From: Nymphaea colorata
Taxonomy: Eukaryota > Streptophyta > Magnoliopsida > Nymphaeales > Nymphaeaceae
Direction of reading: 5' to 3'
Length of the DNA stretch: 64,000 nucleotides
NCBI RefSeq assembly: GCF_008831285.2
Contig: NC_045140.1
Span: 5,249,528-5,313,527, forward strand
Part shown: positions 1-10,743 of the stretch, piece after piece
How positions within the stretch are numbered: position 1 is the stretch's first letter
Layout: every line of letters starts with the position of its first letter
Translations under genes and position numbers: made by a program
Notes under the pieces: model-generated
Databases searched by the model: none
Told to the model about the DNA's origin: nothing
What the model saw: only the letters and a program-made list of their open reading frames with translations

Positions 1-1081
1 TGACGAATCAGATGAAGAGAATGAATCAGTCCGAGCTCAAGGTCATGGTGCCAATGGCAACAACATCCTTTTGTCGAGTGAGGATGCAGTAGTAAGGAGC
101 ACAACAAAATTATTGCCTGGGCTCCTTGAGTTCTCAAGATTGATAGATGGCAATGCAGAGGACCCTTCAAATGGCCCCATTACATCAGTTGAGTTCCACA
201 GGAATGCCCAGTTGTTGCTTACAGCTGGACTTGATAAAAAGCTTAGATTCTTTCAGATCGATGGAAAGAGAAACACTAAGATACAAAGCATTTTTCTTGA
301 GGATTGTCCCATTCGTAAAGCTTCATTCTTGCCTGATGGATCACAGGCCATCATCAGTGGAAGAAGGAAATTTTTTTACAGTTTAGATATAGTAAACGCC
401 AAGGTTGACAGAGTAGGCCCATTGATGGGCAGAGAAGAGAAGAGCTTGGAATCGTTTGAAGTATCCCCTGATTCTAGTACTATTGCATTTACCGGCAACG
501 AGGGATATATTCTTTTAGTCTCTTCTAAATCTAAGCAGCTAATTGGAACTCTAAAAATGAATGGAACTGCCCGATCCTTGGCATTTGCTAATGATGGACA
601 CCAGCTGTTGAGCTCGGGTGGAGATGGGCATATCTACTCTTGGGACCTTAGGACAAGAAAATGCTTCCACAAGGGCATTGATGATGGTTGCATTAATAGC
701 TCTGCTTTGAGTGTTTCAAAAGATAGTACTGTCTTTGCTGCAGGTTCGGATAGTGGAATTGTTAATGTTTATAACCGGGATGAGTTTCTTGGAGGCAAAA
801 GAAAACCAATGAAAGCTCTTACCAATTTAACTACTAAAGTGGACGGGTTGCAGTTTAATCATGATGGTCAAATCCTGGCCACCTTTTCAAGCATGAAGCG
901 TGATAGCGTAAAGTTGGTTCATGTACCATCTCTGAGTGTATTCTCAAACTGGCCCCCTTTGAAACATAACCTGCAGAATGTGCAGTGTTTAGATTTCAGT
1001 CCTCGTGGAGGTTTGATGGTCCTAGGAAATGCTGCTGGAAAGGTGCTGTTGTATAAGCTTCACCATTATGAACATGCATAA
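1..1081 (+). CDS. UTP18: UTP18 copy A, U3 snoRNP-associated WD40 protein, 5' end outside the window
   Basis: The reading frame is open from base 2 to the stop at 1079-1081 and gives 359 residues, matching residues 181-539 of the complete copy C (26884-28503). UTP18 is a WD40 protein of the UTP-B part of the nucleolar small-subunit processome and is needed for 18S rRNA maturation. The acidic stretch at the start (DDESDEENES) is followed by WD40 blades; a clear blade end is YSWDLRTRKC near 628-663. There is no intron, as in copies B and C. About 80 bases past the stop still match the 3' flank of B and C, then similarity fades. The frame is intact over the visible part and differs from C by a few substitutions (for example HHYEHA instead of NHYEHA at the C terminus), so it may be functional. 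The orientation is opposite to all other copies in the window. The family call is firm; functionality cannot be judged without the 5' part. Confidence 0.9.
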   Translation, partial: DESDEENESVRAQGHGANGNNILLSSEDAVVRSTTKLLPGLLEFSRLIDGNAEDPSNGPITSVEFHRNAQLLLTAGLDKKLRFFQIDGKRNTKIQSIFLEDCPIRKASFLPDGSQAIISGRRKFFYSLDIVNAKVDRVGPLMGREEKSLESFEVSPDSSTIAFTGNEGYILLVSSKSKQLIGTLKMNGTARSLAFANDGHQLLSSGGDGHIYSWDLRTRKCFHKGIDDGCINSSALSVSKDSTVFAAGSDSGIVNVYNRDEFLGGKRKPMKALTNLTTKVDGLQFNHDGQILATFSSMKRDSVKLVHVPSLSVFSNWPPLKHNLQNVQCLDFSPRGGLMVLGNAAGKVLLYKLHHYEHA

Positions 1082-1495
1082 TTTGATAGTAATCATATAA
1101 ATTTTCTTCTTTGCAATCATATGGCTCATTTGAATTATGTCTTATCCTTGAATACACATTGTTCTAAACATTTTTGTCATGCCACAGCCTCCCTTTGGAG
1201 TTCTAATGTGTATGTGGTAATAACAATGCATGTCTTTGCAAAATATTGCTTTAATTGGAAGAACTTTGCAATAATGCTATTCTTACATTATGTAAGGGCC
1301 TCCTTGCTTGAGTGAATTTCATTTATTCTTGCTAGATCATTTGAGGTTTTGTCGACAAAGGGACAAGGATTTATTTCTTCAAAGGGTAGAAGAAAGAATA
1401 AAAGTGGTATGGATTGCTTCTATCACTTTATTAACCATAAATCCAGTCCCTGTATGTGCCAACTCCAAGGTGAAACCAAAGGAGAAGCCTAACTG
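1082..1495. other. 3' flank of UTP18 copy A, no gene seen
   Basis: The first ~80 bases resemble the reverse complement of the 3' flanks of copies B and C (around 18540-18625 and 26800-26880). The rest is AT-rich and holds no coding signal I can support. Confidence 0.5.
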
Positions 1496-2408
1496 CCTTC
1501 AAGATCTCCATTCCGTCTTAGGTCTGAAACTTCTCAAACTCTTCATCTTCCTGTGAGGCCATCTTGGGATTCCATATTCCCTGCACTTCTTCTTCAGTAC
1601 TGTCAATCCTACGTCCATTTTCTTAGCTGCCTGTGTTATAGGCATGTAGAAGTACTTAGACAACTCGACAAAGTGATCTCCTTCCCTCTTTCACTGCCAT
1701 ACTTCTTCTTTCTCAAACTCTCGTCATTCTTCTTTTCACCATTTTCAAAGAGGCCATTTTGTACAGTGCTGCCACTGCTGCAATGCTCCACCCCTCTGTT
1801 CTCGAAGCAACAAAAAACATCACCTGGGTCAGGGAGCAGGGTATCTCCTTTCACTTGTTCACCAATTAGAAGCCCATGTTCACTGAATAAGCCTATAAAA
1901 TAAAGTGCAGAAACCGTTAGCTAGAAATGTATTGTATAGACTAAACGTCTCAGATGAGTAAAAAACCAAGATTCTTTTTGGCAGACAACTAAGACATTTT
2001 GTTGATTGGTTGATAAAGGGACAACAGACACTGATAGTGTTAATAAAACTTTATGTACATAGAATATTAAAAAAAAAGATGCATTTAGTCTCTCCAGACT
2101 GCAGTGTTCAATCGACTTCCACATTGCTATTTCAGTTCTCAGAAATTCTTACATTCTTTTCCACAGAATTTTCCCCATCACTTATGCTCACGTTATCTAA
2201 GAACAAACAGGAAAGAAAAAAAAAATGGTCCCCCAACATTTTTACTTACAAAGAAAAGGAGCCTACCTTGAAATTGGTAACGTTGAGATGACACCAGTGA
2301 ACAATTGCAGCGCAATATTTCTTCCCACGAATCGAAATCCTCTATCAGTGGTGGTAGATCGACTATGTTTTCAATGTCTACTTGAGACTGCTGCTTCTCA
2401 TATATCAT
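1496..2408 (-). pseudogene. RWP-RK domain (RKD-type) transcription factor pseudogene, one-base frameshift
   Basis: Two exons read on the minus strand. Exon 1 (2408-2267) starts with ATG and ends in phase 1 at a GT donor. Exon 2 starts at 1892 after a TATAG acceptor in the matching phase, giving a ...QGLFSEHGLL... junction. Exon 2 encodes a basic stretch (RKKKYGSERGKEITLS) and then, one frame away, LSKYFYMPITQAAKK and GIPRWPHRKMKSL, the signature DNA-binding motif of RWP-RK proteins. The frame breaks near 1664-1668, where a single missing G between TCG and AGTTG separates EITLS from LSKYFY. Restoring one base would make the join continuous, so this is a recent pseudogene or an assembly error. 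After the domain the frame stops near 1496, and no further exon was found. RKD proteins act in egg-cell and reproductive programmes; that role is family knowledge only. The start codon is tentative because an earlier exon could exist. Confidence 0.7.
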
Positions 2409-4004
2409 CGGCAGTTGCCTTTATTAATACCCACAACATGAATACTTGTTAGTATGAGCAGTTTGATGCACATTTTCTATGAAAGAATCAACGCGATAGT
2501 AAACTACAGTATAAGCAAAACAAATCAGATGAAAACGTGAAAAGTGAGAGAAATGGAAGAAAAGAAAGATGAAGATGAACACTTCAATTTCTGAAGAGTG
2601 AGTTGATTGCAAAACCAAAAGACGTGGGTGGACGAGCAGAGTATCGTTCCATCCATGGAACTTTTTCCATTAAAGAAACTGTTTTGAGCAGGAGAAAGTC
2701 ATTACATCAGTGCATAAGAGCCACTGAGGAATGATGAACGGAAAAATAGCAGCATATGACGAAAGAAATAACTCATTACTTGGGTACGTGGGTTGCTTTC
2801 TTACTCATATTTCACTGGCGCTATCTGCAGCATACGGTATGTTCTGTTGAAATCCTTCATTGCTCAACATTTCAAAAACCATTCTCTCCGCCATCTGTCT
2901 TTCCAGTTCATCCATGTACGCCACGAAGAGAGAGAGGGAGAGAGGGAAAGAAATAGAGAGAGAATGAGTTATTTCTCCTATGACTGCCGAACAGAAGGAT
3001 CTATTATAATACGGGGAGGAGATTGAAAACGGATGGAATGGAGAGTGAATGTCGTCGCGGCTTCATGGCCGCCGTTTCCAAGATACTTCTGATCCTGTTT
3101 CGTTATCTTCAACCCAGATTCTCCAATCCATCATATGTGACAAGCATGTCTTTCTTAGTGGAGATCAAGTCATTAGCTCACGGTTGTTCCATGCTCTGGT
3201 ACTTACAATTGGAATCTCATGGAGACCCATCAAACGACAAATTGATGATGCAAAGCTATTGCGCTTCTGTTCTCTAGATCCTCATGCATTTTTTATGTTC
3301 TTGTTTCAATGTTTTTTCAGGAGCATTGTCGCTATTAACTGCTAATATAACCGAAATGATCACATAAAGTCGAGCAGTTTATCGAGTTCAGATGGAGCCC
3401 ATGGTGGCGTCATGTTATGCAGCCACTTCTGCTAATCATATCTACTGATGGAAGGGGGTTGGAGGCTTTCCTCATTATTGGCACACGTTCATATAATCAA
3501 TAAAGTTAATTGAATGCCCTCCAACGTGGCGTCGCAGTTTTTGTTTCAGGTAGGCGAGTTTAAGAAACTCCCTTGTTTTGCTCGTGCTACCTTCCACCTC
3601 TGTTAAGGTATGGCTTCTGTTAAGAAAGAGTTTGTGCCCATTAGGAACCAGTGAAAAGATCAGGTAGAGTTAGATGCAGCAAAAGCAAGTCTGCGGACAC
3701 GACAGCCAGATGAGCAAAAGCTTACTATCAGGTCCACAAAAAGGGCCAATTGCTTTTTTAATATATACATAAGTATCTCAATGCCTACATTTGTATTTGG
3801 TAAACACATATAATAAAATAGATATCTCGAACGGTGGGCAGTTGGGAAAATCAAGGCTCAACGACATTAGGGTCAACCACTATTCGCATTGCAACCTTTG
3901 GCATTCCTGAGCAGAGCAAAGGATATGTCAATGAAAAGAACACCAGCATTACCACCATAGCTGACCATTAGATAAACGAAATAGATACAGCAACAAAATC
4001 ATAC
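2409..4004. other. Gene-poor stretch between the RKD pseudogene and PPR copy 1
   Basis: Nothing recognisable. It holds a GA-rich microsatellite near 2928-2965. Short open frames at 3023-3345 show no family motif. Confidence 0.4.
2928..2965. repeat. GA-rich imperfect microsatellite
   Basis: Repeated GA/GAGA units interrupted by GGGA and AAA. It is a simple purine-tract repeat about 0.5 kb upstream of the RKD pseudogene start. Confidence 0.7.
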
Positions 4005-6262
4005 TTATTGACATCAAGGATGGGAATTATTTCAAAAATTTCCTCATCCAGTCAACATTTTCCACTCCTTTTTATTCCAAAGTACCAAAATATGAAGAAT
4101 AAAAATGACCCTATTGCTTGCAGTGAGGCAGAAACAACATATTGAGCTCCATTTTTATTCTAAATTACACGAACAAAGAACACAAACAAACTCTGCTTCT
4201 CTCAGCAGTATTTGATCTGCAGTACCTTCAGAAGCCACAATTAAAACATCAAACTCGCTTCAGGACTCAGGAGATATGCATGGGTAACGGTGCACTGAGA
4301 GTTGCAAACAATAGAACCAGCCTCAGCTGATCTACCAGTACTCTCCACATGAACAAGTTCCAGTCCTGAAGTGATGGGATCTGTTAAGATCCCTTAAAAC
4401 GATCTCACGGTTAAAGATCAAGGAGATAAACTTTGCGGCAGAATGGCAATCCCCACAAACACGAAGATTTTTTACAACACGAATCGTAGTCCCAGGAGGG
4501 GTATTCAGCAACCCATAAGCAATTGCCAGTTTCTCAGTATGGTACCGAAGCGTTGCCTCCTTTTCCTCCTCCTCCATATCTGCATGGTACAGCTGGGATG
4601 TGTCGGGTACATATCCTACCAATTTCAATTGCTCAACCAATTGATCTAGCATCCCATGAAGCTTTCTGGAGTGAGGGTGTTCTCCGTCCCCTGAGAAGAA
4701 CTAATGAACTGCGTTCTCGATCTCGATTGAACTACAACCAGTGAACCAGGTACTTTAGTAATACCCCCTCTCTTTCATAAGCTTCCTAATTGCCTTCACA
4801 TCGTCCCATCTTCCAGCAGCAGCAGCACATGTTCGATAAGATCACATAGTCTCCACTGTGGGAGAGTTGTACTTCAAAAATATGGTCGACCACGTGTTTG
4901 CCCAACTCTACATTGCCATGAACAGCGCAGGCAGCTAGCAAAGTGCGCCACAGTATAAGTGTGGGCTTGATCGGTAAGCTTCGGACAAACTCATATGCTT
5001 CGTCTAGAAGCCCTGCTCTACCATAAAGATCCACCATGCAGCCGTAGTGTTTAATTCCTGGCTCGATCCCATACACTCTTGACATGCTATCAAAGTACCG
5101 GCGACCTTCCTCCACCAAGCCAGTATGGCTACATGCCATAGAGAACGCCGAGGAACGTGATGTTATCTGGCAGCATGCCTTTTCTCTGCATCTCCTCAAA
5201 GAGCAAGAATGCACTTCTTCCATGCCCATGAATAGCAAAAGCCACAATCATGGCAGACCAAGCCGGTGTATCTCGCTGCGGCATTTCCCCGAAAACCTGT
5301 TTTGCGTCATCTATGCTCCCACATTTGGCATACATGTCAATCAACCTGTGTTGACCTTTACATACACATCAAATCCATTCTTCTTAACATACTCATGAAC
5401 CCAATTTCCAAGCTGAAGGGTACCCAACAGGGCACAAGAGGAAAGCATGCTAAGCAGAGTAACATACGTTGGCCTCATGTCATCCCACGCCTGCATTTCC
5501 CGAAACAGTGCCAACGCTTCATTCGGCTGGCTGTTCCGAGCGTAAGCAGTGATCAAGGAGTTGAAAGAAACAATTTCCCTTCTCCCAGGCATTTTATCAA
5601 ACACTTTGCGTGCGGACAGAATCTGTTCACAATCTGCATACAAATTGATCAAAGTAGGAAGAATGTACACGTTGTCGTCCACCCCAAGCTTGATAACAAG
5701 GCCATGAGTGGCCTCGCCTTCTTTGAGGGCAGTCGCATTGGCACAGGCCTTGAGTACAGAAGGGAAGGAGTAGTGATCAGAAAGCAAGTCCGATTCACGC
5801 ATACGGGCGAAGAGAGAGACAGCACGAATGAGGGGCTGGTGCGGGCGTAGCCACCCATCACTGTGTTGAAGAGGATAACGTCTGGTTGGGAGATTTGCTC
5901 GAACAGGTGGACGGCGAAGTCCAAGGCATCGGGAAGCGTGAAGGAGAAGAAGCGGATGAGCCTGATGACGGATGGAACATCGCTCTGGAGGTTGGTCTTG
6001 ATGATGGTAGCTTGAATCTGCTTGAATTCTTCGATGGTTTTGCATCCTTTCAAGAGACAGAGTGTCCTTTGGTGGGTTTGGCCGTTCTGCCCTTCGAGTT
6101 TCGGCTGGCCGAGGGAGGACGGAGGGTGGCATGGCAGAGTTGTGGACACGGCCATTCCTAGTTGTAACTCTCATTCGAGTAAACTCGGCCACTCTTTTTG
6201 TATTTGGCTTCTCTGAAAGGAGGAGCTACGGCATCACGAGTTTATCGCCAATAGCCAGCTGA
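4005..6262 (-). repeat. Left arm of the inverted PPR duplication
   Basis: This arm is the reverse complement of 12112-14128. The shared part runs from the 3' flank (ending at the segment around 4005-4146) through the whole PPR gene and its 5' flank, ending just after the GCTATTGGCGATAAACTCG segment near 6240-6258. Small indels and one ~300-bp deletion in the right arm separate the copies. Confidence 0.85.
4332..6155 (-). pseudogene. DYW-class pentatricopeptide repeat protein, PPR copy 1 (OTP85-like), frameshifted
   Basis: ATG at 6155-6153; the DYW-type tail ends at 4332 with CSCGEYW and a stop. In between are PPR motifs of the PLS type (for example FNSLITAYARNSQPNEALALF, ALIDMYAKCGSIDDAKQVF in pieces), an E/E+ region and a DYW deaminase domain with HTEKLA (HxE zinc/catalytic site) and CGDCHSAAKF (CxxCH). 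By memory the closest Arabidopsis relative is At2g02980/OTP85, a chloroplast RNA-editing factor. The frame is broken at least four times: one-base deletion near 5836, one-base deletion near 5348, one-base insertion near 5137, and disruption plus an apparent 8-bp insertion near 4730-4745. Some mutations are absent from copy 2, so they arose independently. The gene is intronless like most PPR genes. It could not make a full-length protein, though the catalytic tail itself is still open (4332-4652). Confidence 0.85.
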
Positions 6263-7109
6263 AGGAGGTATCACTATCATGTCACCCTGCCGCCAACGTA
6301 AAACACTTGGCTCGTTGTCCGTCGATATTGCGTTAATCATTTTTCATACGTACTTGATGTCATTTATCACCTTTCATGCATACTTATGGGACAAGTGGGC
6401 TCACTCGATATAGAATTTCGAGTGAGTGACCGACCTGAGTCCATTTATAACAAAAGGTCTTGTGCCCATTTTAATCAGTTGAGCTAACTCGAGCACACTC
6501 AAAATCGTTAAAAAAAAAACTTTGGCCTTTCGATTTTTTGTTGTCTCTCTCTTTCATCGACCATCCTCAGTCTTCACTGCCAGTCTGCGAACTGCCAGTC
6601 TGCGAACTGCCATTGGAATCATGTTCCCTCTCTTTCGTGCACTCTTTCTTTGCCTCTCCCTCTCTCTTAAACTCTCATGGCCTCATCCTCATAGGCTCTC
6701 TGCCGCACGGCCTGCACAAGCACGGCAGCACCATCTGCATTTCCTCCCTTTTTACTTTTACAAGCAAAAAGACAATTAACTTGGCTTTAGTTTTAACATA
6801 TTCACTTTTTTTATTTTGATTCTGAAAAAACCTTCTTACCACAAAAAGATGAAGGCACTGTACACGATGCCACACCTAAGTATCAAACACTTTCAAAATG
6901 GAAAGTGATGACGAAGAAAAGCATGTCATTCCAGATAACCATGTTTTACCAAACTACTTGCAATTTCTGAGCAGAAAATAAGTATTGAAGAACTTTAACC
7001 ACTGAAATAAGATTATCGAACTAAACATGATTTAAGATCAAACGACATAAACAGATAGATAACTTTTTAAACATCAAATAACACTAAATAAATTAGGGCA
7101 GAAAACAGT
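6263..7109. other. No gene seen between PPR copy 1 and the UTP18 fragment
   Basis: AT-rich, without motifs I can support. A short direct repeat (CTGCGAACTGCCAGT) occurs at about 6580-6610. Confidence 0.4.
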
Positions 7110-7558
7110 AAAAACAATTATATATGGAACAAAATCCCATGATAAATGCAAAGTACTTTGAAATCACAACCTGAAAGTAGACTTCCTACAAAAGAGTAAA
7201 ACAATTCTAAATCTTAGCTTATTAGCCAATACAAGAAGAACCAAAAAACATGAAGTAACAAACTCTGCCAGAAAGGTGTTTGTGACCAATGAAACTGAGG
7301 TGCTCATTGATCTGGCCCTCGGTGAGAAGGGATATTTAGAACATTGTGTATTCTAAGATAAGACATAATTCACATATGATTGCAAGGAAGAAAACTTATA
7401 TGATTGCTATCAAATTATGCATATTTATAATGGTGAAGCTTATACAACAGCACCTTTCCAGCATCATTTCCTAGGACCATCAAACCTCCATCAGAAATAA
7501 AATCTAAGCACTGCACATACTACAGGCTATGTTTCAAAGGGGCCCAGGTTGGAGAGTG
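7110..7558 (-). pseudogene. UTP18: UTP18 fragment D: last ~43 codons plus 3' flank
   Basis: On the minus strand, 7558-7424 matches the end of the UTP18 coding region (the CLDF, GGLMVLGNA and AGKV part) with substitutions. 7423-7110 matches the 3' flank of copies B and C, including the TGCTCATTGATCT and CCCTCGGTGAGAAGGGA segments. It is more diverged than copies A-C, so it is an older fragment. Similarity to UTP18 stops abruptly near 7558 and copia gag sequence begins at once, so the fragment was cut by a retrotransposon or a later rearrangement. Confidence 0.85.
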
Positions 7559-8044
7559 CACCAAATAAGAGGTACCATGTCAAATTTGTGAATTAAATAA
7601 TCATAGTGCCTTCAAATATTATCACATATTTGATCATGCATATAAGCCTCGTGATATGCCCAAGCCTTTGCTACTATGAAAGTTTTCGATCCAACTGATC
7701 AAGACTGGTTGCCCGATACGGAAGCAAGTTTTCATGTGATCGATGATCCCGGTAAACTCAAGAGTTGTGTTCCCTATAATGGAACTGAAAAAATTATGAT
7801 AGGAAATGGTCAACATCTTGTTATTACACATATTGGTACTACTGATATTCATGTGGGCAGTCACACGATACCTCTAAACAATGTTCTTGTTGTGCCCGAT
7901 ATTAAGAAGAATCCTATTTCTGTCAGCACCTTACTTATTCTATGCCCTATGTGTTTGAATTCTCTTCCAATTGCTTCTTTATTAAAGACAAGGAGACCAA
8001 GGAGGTGATTGCAATGGGGTGTAGAGAATAGGACTTATATGTGT

Positions 8045-8337
8045 TCAAGACATTGGTGTATATCTCTCCAAAGCTCCAATTCTTCTTTGCGATAATATCT
8101 CTGCTCTATATACTACCATCAAACCTGCATTTCATTCTCACATGAAACATTTAGAGTTTGATTATCATTTTGTTTATGAACAAGTAGCGTTGGGCAACAT
8201 GAAAACTCAATTTGTTACAACGGAAGGCCAGCTCGCTGATCTCTTCACTAAGCCGCTGCCACTACACTGTCTCCACAACATGAAATGGGCATCTAAGAGT
8301 TCGTCAGCCACCTTATCTTTGGTTGAGGGGGAATGAT
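8045..8337 (+). repeat. Direct repeat unit 1 of the copia RNase H tail
   Basis: It starts TCAAGACATTGGTGTATAT and ends at the polypurine tract. The same stretch recurs at 8451-8745, and its first ~45 bases recur again at about 8372-8416. Confidence 0.8.
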
Positions 8338-8450
8338 AACGCATGAAAGGCTTACATGGATTAAATTTATTCTTCAAGACATTGGTGTATATGTCTCCAA
8401 AGCTCCAATTCTTCCAAAGCTGCAGAGATTAAATGGATTACATTTATTCT

Positions 8451-8745
8451 TCAAGACATTGGTGTATATCTCTCCAAAGCTCCAATTCTTCTTTGCGATA
8501 ACATCTCTGCTCTATATACTACCATCAAACCTACCTTTCATTCTCACATGAAACATTTAGAGCTTCATTATCATTTTGTTCATGAGCAAGTAGCGTTGGG
8601 CAACATGGAAACTCAGTTTGTTACAACCGAAGGCCAGCTCGCTGATCTCTCTTCACTAAGACACTGCCACAACACCATCTCCACCTTCTCATTGGGCATC
8701 TAGGAGTTCGTCAGCCATCTTACCTTCGGTTGAGGGGGAATGATA
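8451..8745 (+). repeat. Direct repeat unit 2 of the copia RNase H tail
   Basis: Second copy of 8045-8337 with substitutions and a 2-base change in the ...ADLFTKP region that breaks the frame. It ends at a second polypurine tract near 8730-8742. Confidence 0.8.
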
Positions 8746-8746
8746 A

Positions 8747-10160
8747 CACACGAAAGGAGGATGCTAACGCACGAAATCAGCAACCGACGCCAGCTTTTTC
8801 CATGTCCTCGACTCTGTTTACTTTGACTTGAAACTAGATTCAATTTTAAATATAAAATAGGACATAGTTATATGAATATTTACATGTAATCCGAAATTCA
8901 GATGTCCAAGAAAATAGAATATGAATTACTGGTAAGAAGAATTCTATACCATATATTTTGGAAAATGAATTTTCTTGTTCCAATGTTCCAACCAATATTC
9001 CAACATCTGTTAGTACGAAGCCGTTAAAAATTCCAAGTGACACACACTGGTAAAAGTTTAATAGGATAAAATTTTTAGTCTTTAGATGCAAATTAGCTTA
9101 GGGAATGTAAAGCTGAATATAATCTAGAAGATGAACACTGCAAGAAAGGATCTGTTAAATTAAGGAAGAATCAACACGGGCTAATGCTATAAGAGTAAAA
9201 GAGACCACGTTTCGATCTGAACGTGAAGAAAGATGGCCGTTTTCTTCAACCAGCCGAAGGGATGATCTTCATATACAACTGACCATATTGACAGTTGTCT
9301 GTTGAGATTGTTCTTGAGAAAAAAAAAAAAAAAGTTGAGACGAGGCCGCAACTTTAATCTTTTCTGCCCCCCTCTCTCTGCACTAAATAGAGAAAGGCAA
9401 ATAAATATTTTCTGCTTTCATCTCCATTCTTAACATTGACGTCAGTCTGCTGTTCTAGATCACTTTTTTTTTATAGTGAATGTATAAGAGTCAAGCTTTT
9501 CAATTGGTTAATTAGTTTTGTTTTCAACTTCTTGGAAGCGCAACTTCCAACAAGCTTGAACTTTTTACCGCCTACATCCATATCGATGGTGGCCCTCTTT
9601 TGTCCTGCTGATGTGATTTTAAACTTCCATCCATCAGGAATCAATAATTTTTAGATTCTGCAATCTCCTTTTGGTCACTCAAATTGAAGGGCCACGAACT
9701 ACCTGAAGTTGCAATGATAGAGAAGATTGTGCGATCCTAAAAATATTAATGGCTGATAGAAGCAAGAAATCAGCACTAGATCAATAGGGATGTGTCTGGC
9801 AGCCTCACTTCCCACATATGAGGCTGTTTATGCAGAACCCACAGTGTAATCGAACACCAGAGGTTGTCTGACCTCAAATCCAAGGATTTGAGATTCCCAA
9901 TGATCTCAAATCACATCGTATCTCAGATTCAAGGTAAACAAACATCCCCTGAGTGAAAAATTGGTGATTGTTCATCTCTGATGCAAGTTGGTAAGGCACG
10001 CAACAAAGAGATTGAAGTATCAACTTGAGAAGCAACTAATCAACTCAAAACTTGGCTCTGATAGCATATAAAAATAAATCAAAAGGTTGGAAGAAGAACA
10101 AAATAGAGACGAGTAAGAACATATATACATATATAAAAGATGAATTGAAATTTATTGCAG
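8747..10160. other. No gene seen between the copia remnant and RNase T2 pseudogene 1
   Basis: AT-rich with a poly(A) run near 9318-9335. I searched for RNase T2 exons 1-2 upstream of 10161 and did not find them. A possible MITE at about 9788-9954 is too weak to call. Confidence 0.4.
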
Positions 10161-10743
10161 ATATCAGACTTGAGGGATGAGATGGAGGAGTGGCCATCTC
10201 TGTCATGCCCAAGCGGCGACGACACCAGCTTTTGGTCCCACGAGTGGGAGAAGCACGGGACTTTTGCTCGGAGCTGGGCCAACACCAGTTCTTCCAAGCT
10301 GCGCTCAACCTCCTCCACATCCCTCAGAGCGCAGGTAGATCAGCTCTTACGTGACCTGATACTTAAAAGATGAAACAACCCTACTAGAATCACACGCTTC
10401 GAGTTAGTCATTTTGTTTCTGCTCTTCTGTCGAAAAAGTTAACAGCTAAATTCACTTGTAGTCTCTGGTATCACTTGAGGATTTATAATTGTTGGCATCA
10501 ACATGTTCCGTTAATGATCATGCCCAGGTGTTCACCCGGATGACGTAATGTGTAGCCTGGAAAGCATCAGAAACGCCGTAGAAGAAGCAACAAACCAGGA
10601 ATAGAATGCATGGCGATGAGAGCAGGCAGCGTCAACTGTACCAGATCTTCGTGTGCGTCGACACCACGGCCTCCACCTTGATCGAGTGTCCAGTGCTGCC
10701 AAGGGGAAGGTGTCCCCTTCTGATTGAGTTTCCTGCCTTCTGA
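10161..10743 (+). pseudogene. RNase T2 pseudogene 1 (exons 3 and 4 only)
   Basis: Exon 3-like sequence at 10161-10334 follows a TTATTGCAG acceptor and encodes [18 protein letters not shown] and [12 protein letters not shown], the second conserved active-site block of RNase T2. The block normally ends HGTC, so the disulfide Cys is lost, and internal deletions shift the frame. Exon 4 at 10528-10743 follows a CCCAG acceptor and holds the C-terminal part in pieces: SLESIRNAVEEAT, then in another frame QLYQIFVCVDTTAST and LIECPVLPRGRC, ending IEFPAF and a stop at 10741-10743. Active RNase T2 enzymes are secreted or vacuolar ribonucleases used in phosphate recovery and senescence, or as S-RNases. 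Exons 1 and 2, with the signal peptide and first catalytic His, are absent. Confidence 0.8.

Larger units (their letters stand above)
7561..8746 (+). mobile_element. Ty1/copia retrotransposon remnant, internally deleted and partly duplicated
   Basis: The left end encodes a decayed gag zinc knuckle (CQICELNNHS..., last Cys replaced by Tyr). Next is the copia protease region at 7676-7970 (DWLPDTEASFHV; the family motif DTGAS has Gly replaced by Glu, so the enzyme would be dead). Integrase and most of reverse transcriptase are missing. The frame resumes in the RNase H C terminus at 8142-8300 (KHLEFDYHFV, TEGQLADLFTKPLP). This is followed by a polypurine tract TTGAGGGGGAATG at 8323-8335, where the 3' LTR would begin. 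A second copy of the RNase H tail and polypurine tract follows at 8451-8745. No complete LTR pair was seen. Confidence 0.85.

Noticed and set aside
3023-3345. Overlapping 84- and 98-aa frames
   Set aside because: No recognisable domain, and neither frame is supported by splice signals.
9788-9954. MITE beginning GGGATGT and ending in ACATCCC
   Set aside because: Only about seven terminal bases pair convincingly and no target-site duplication was found.
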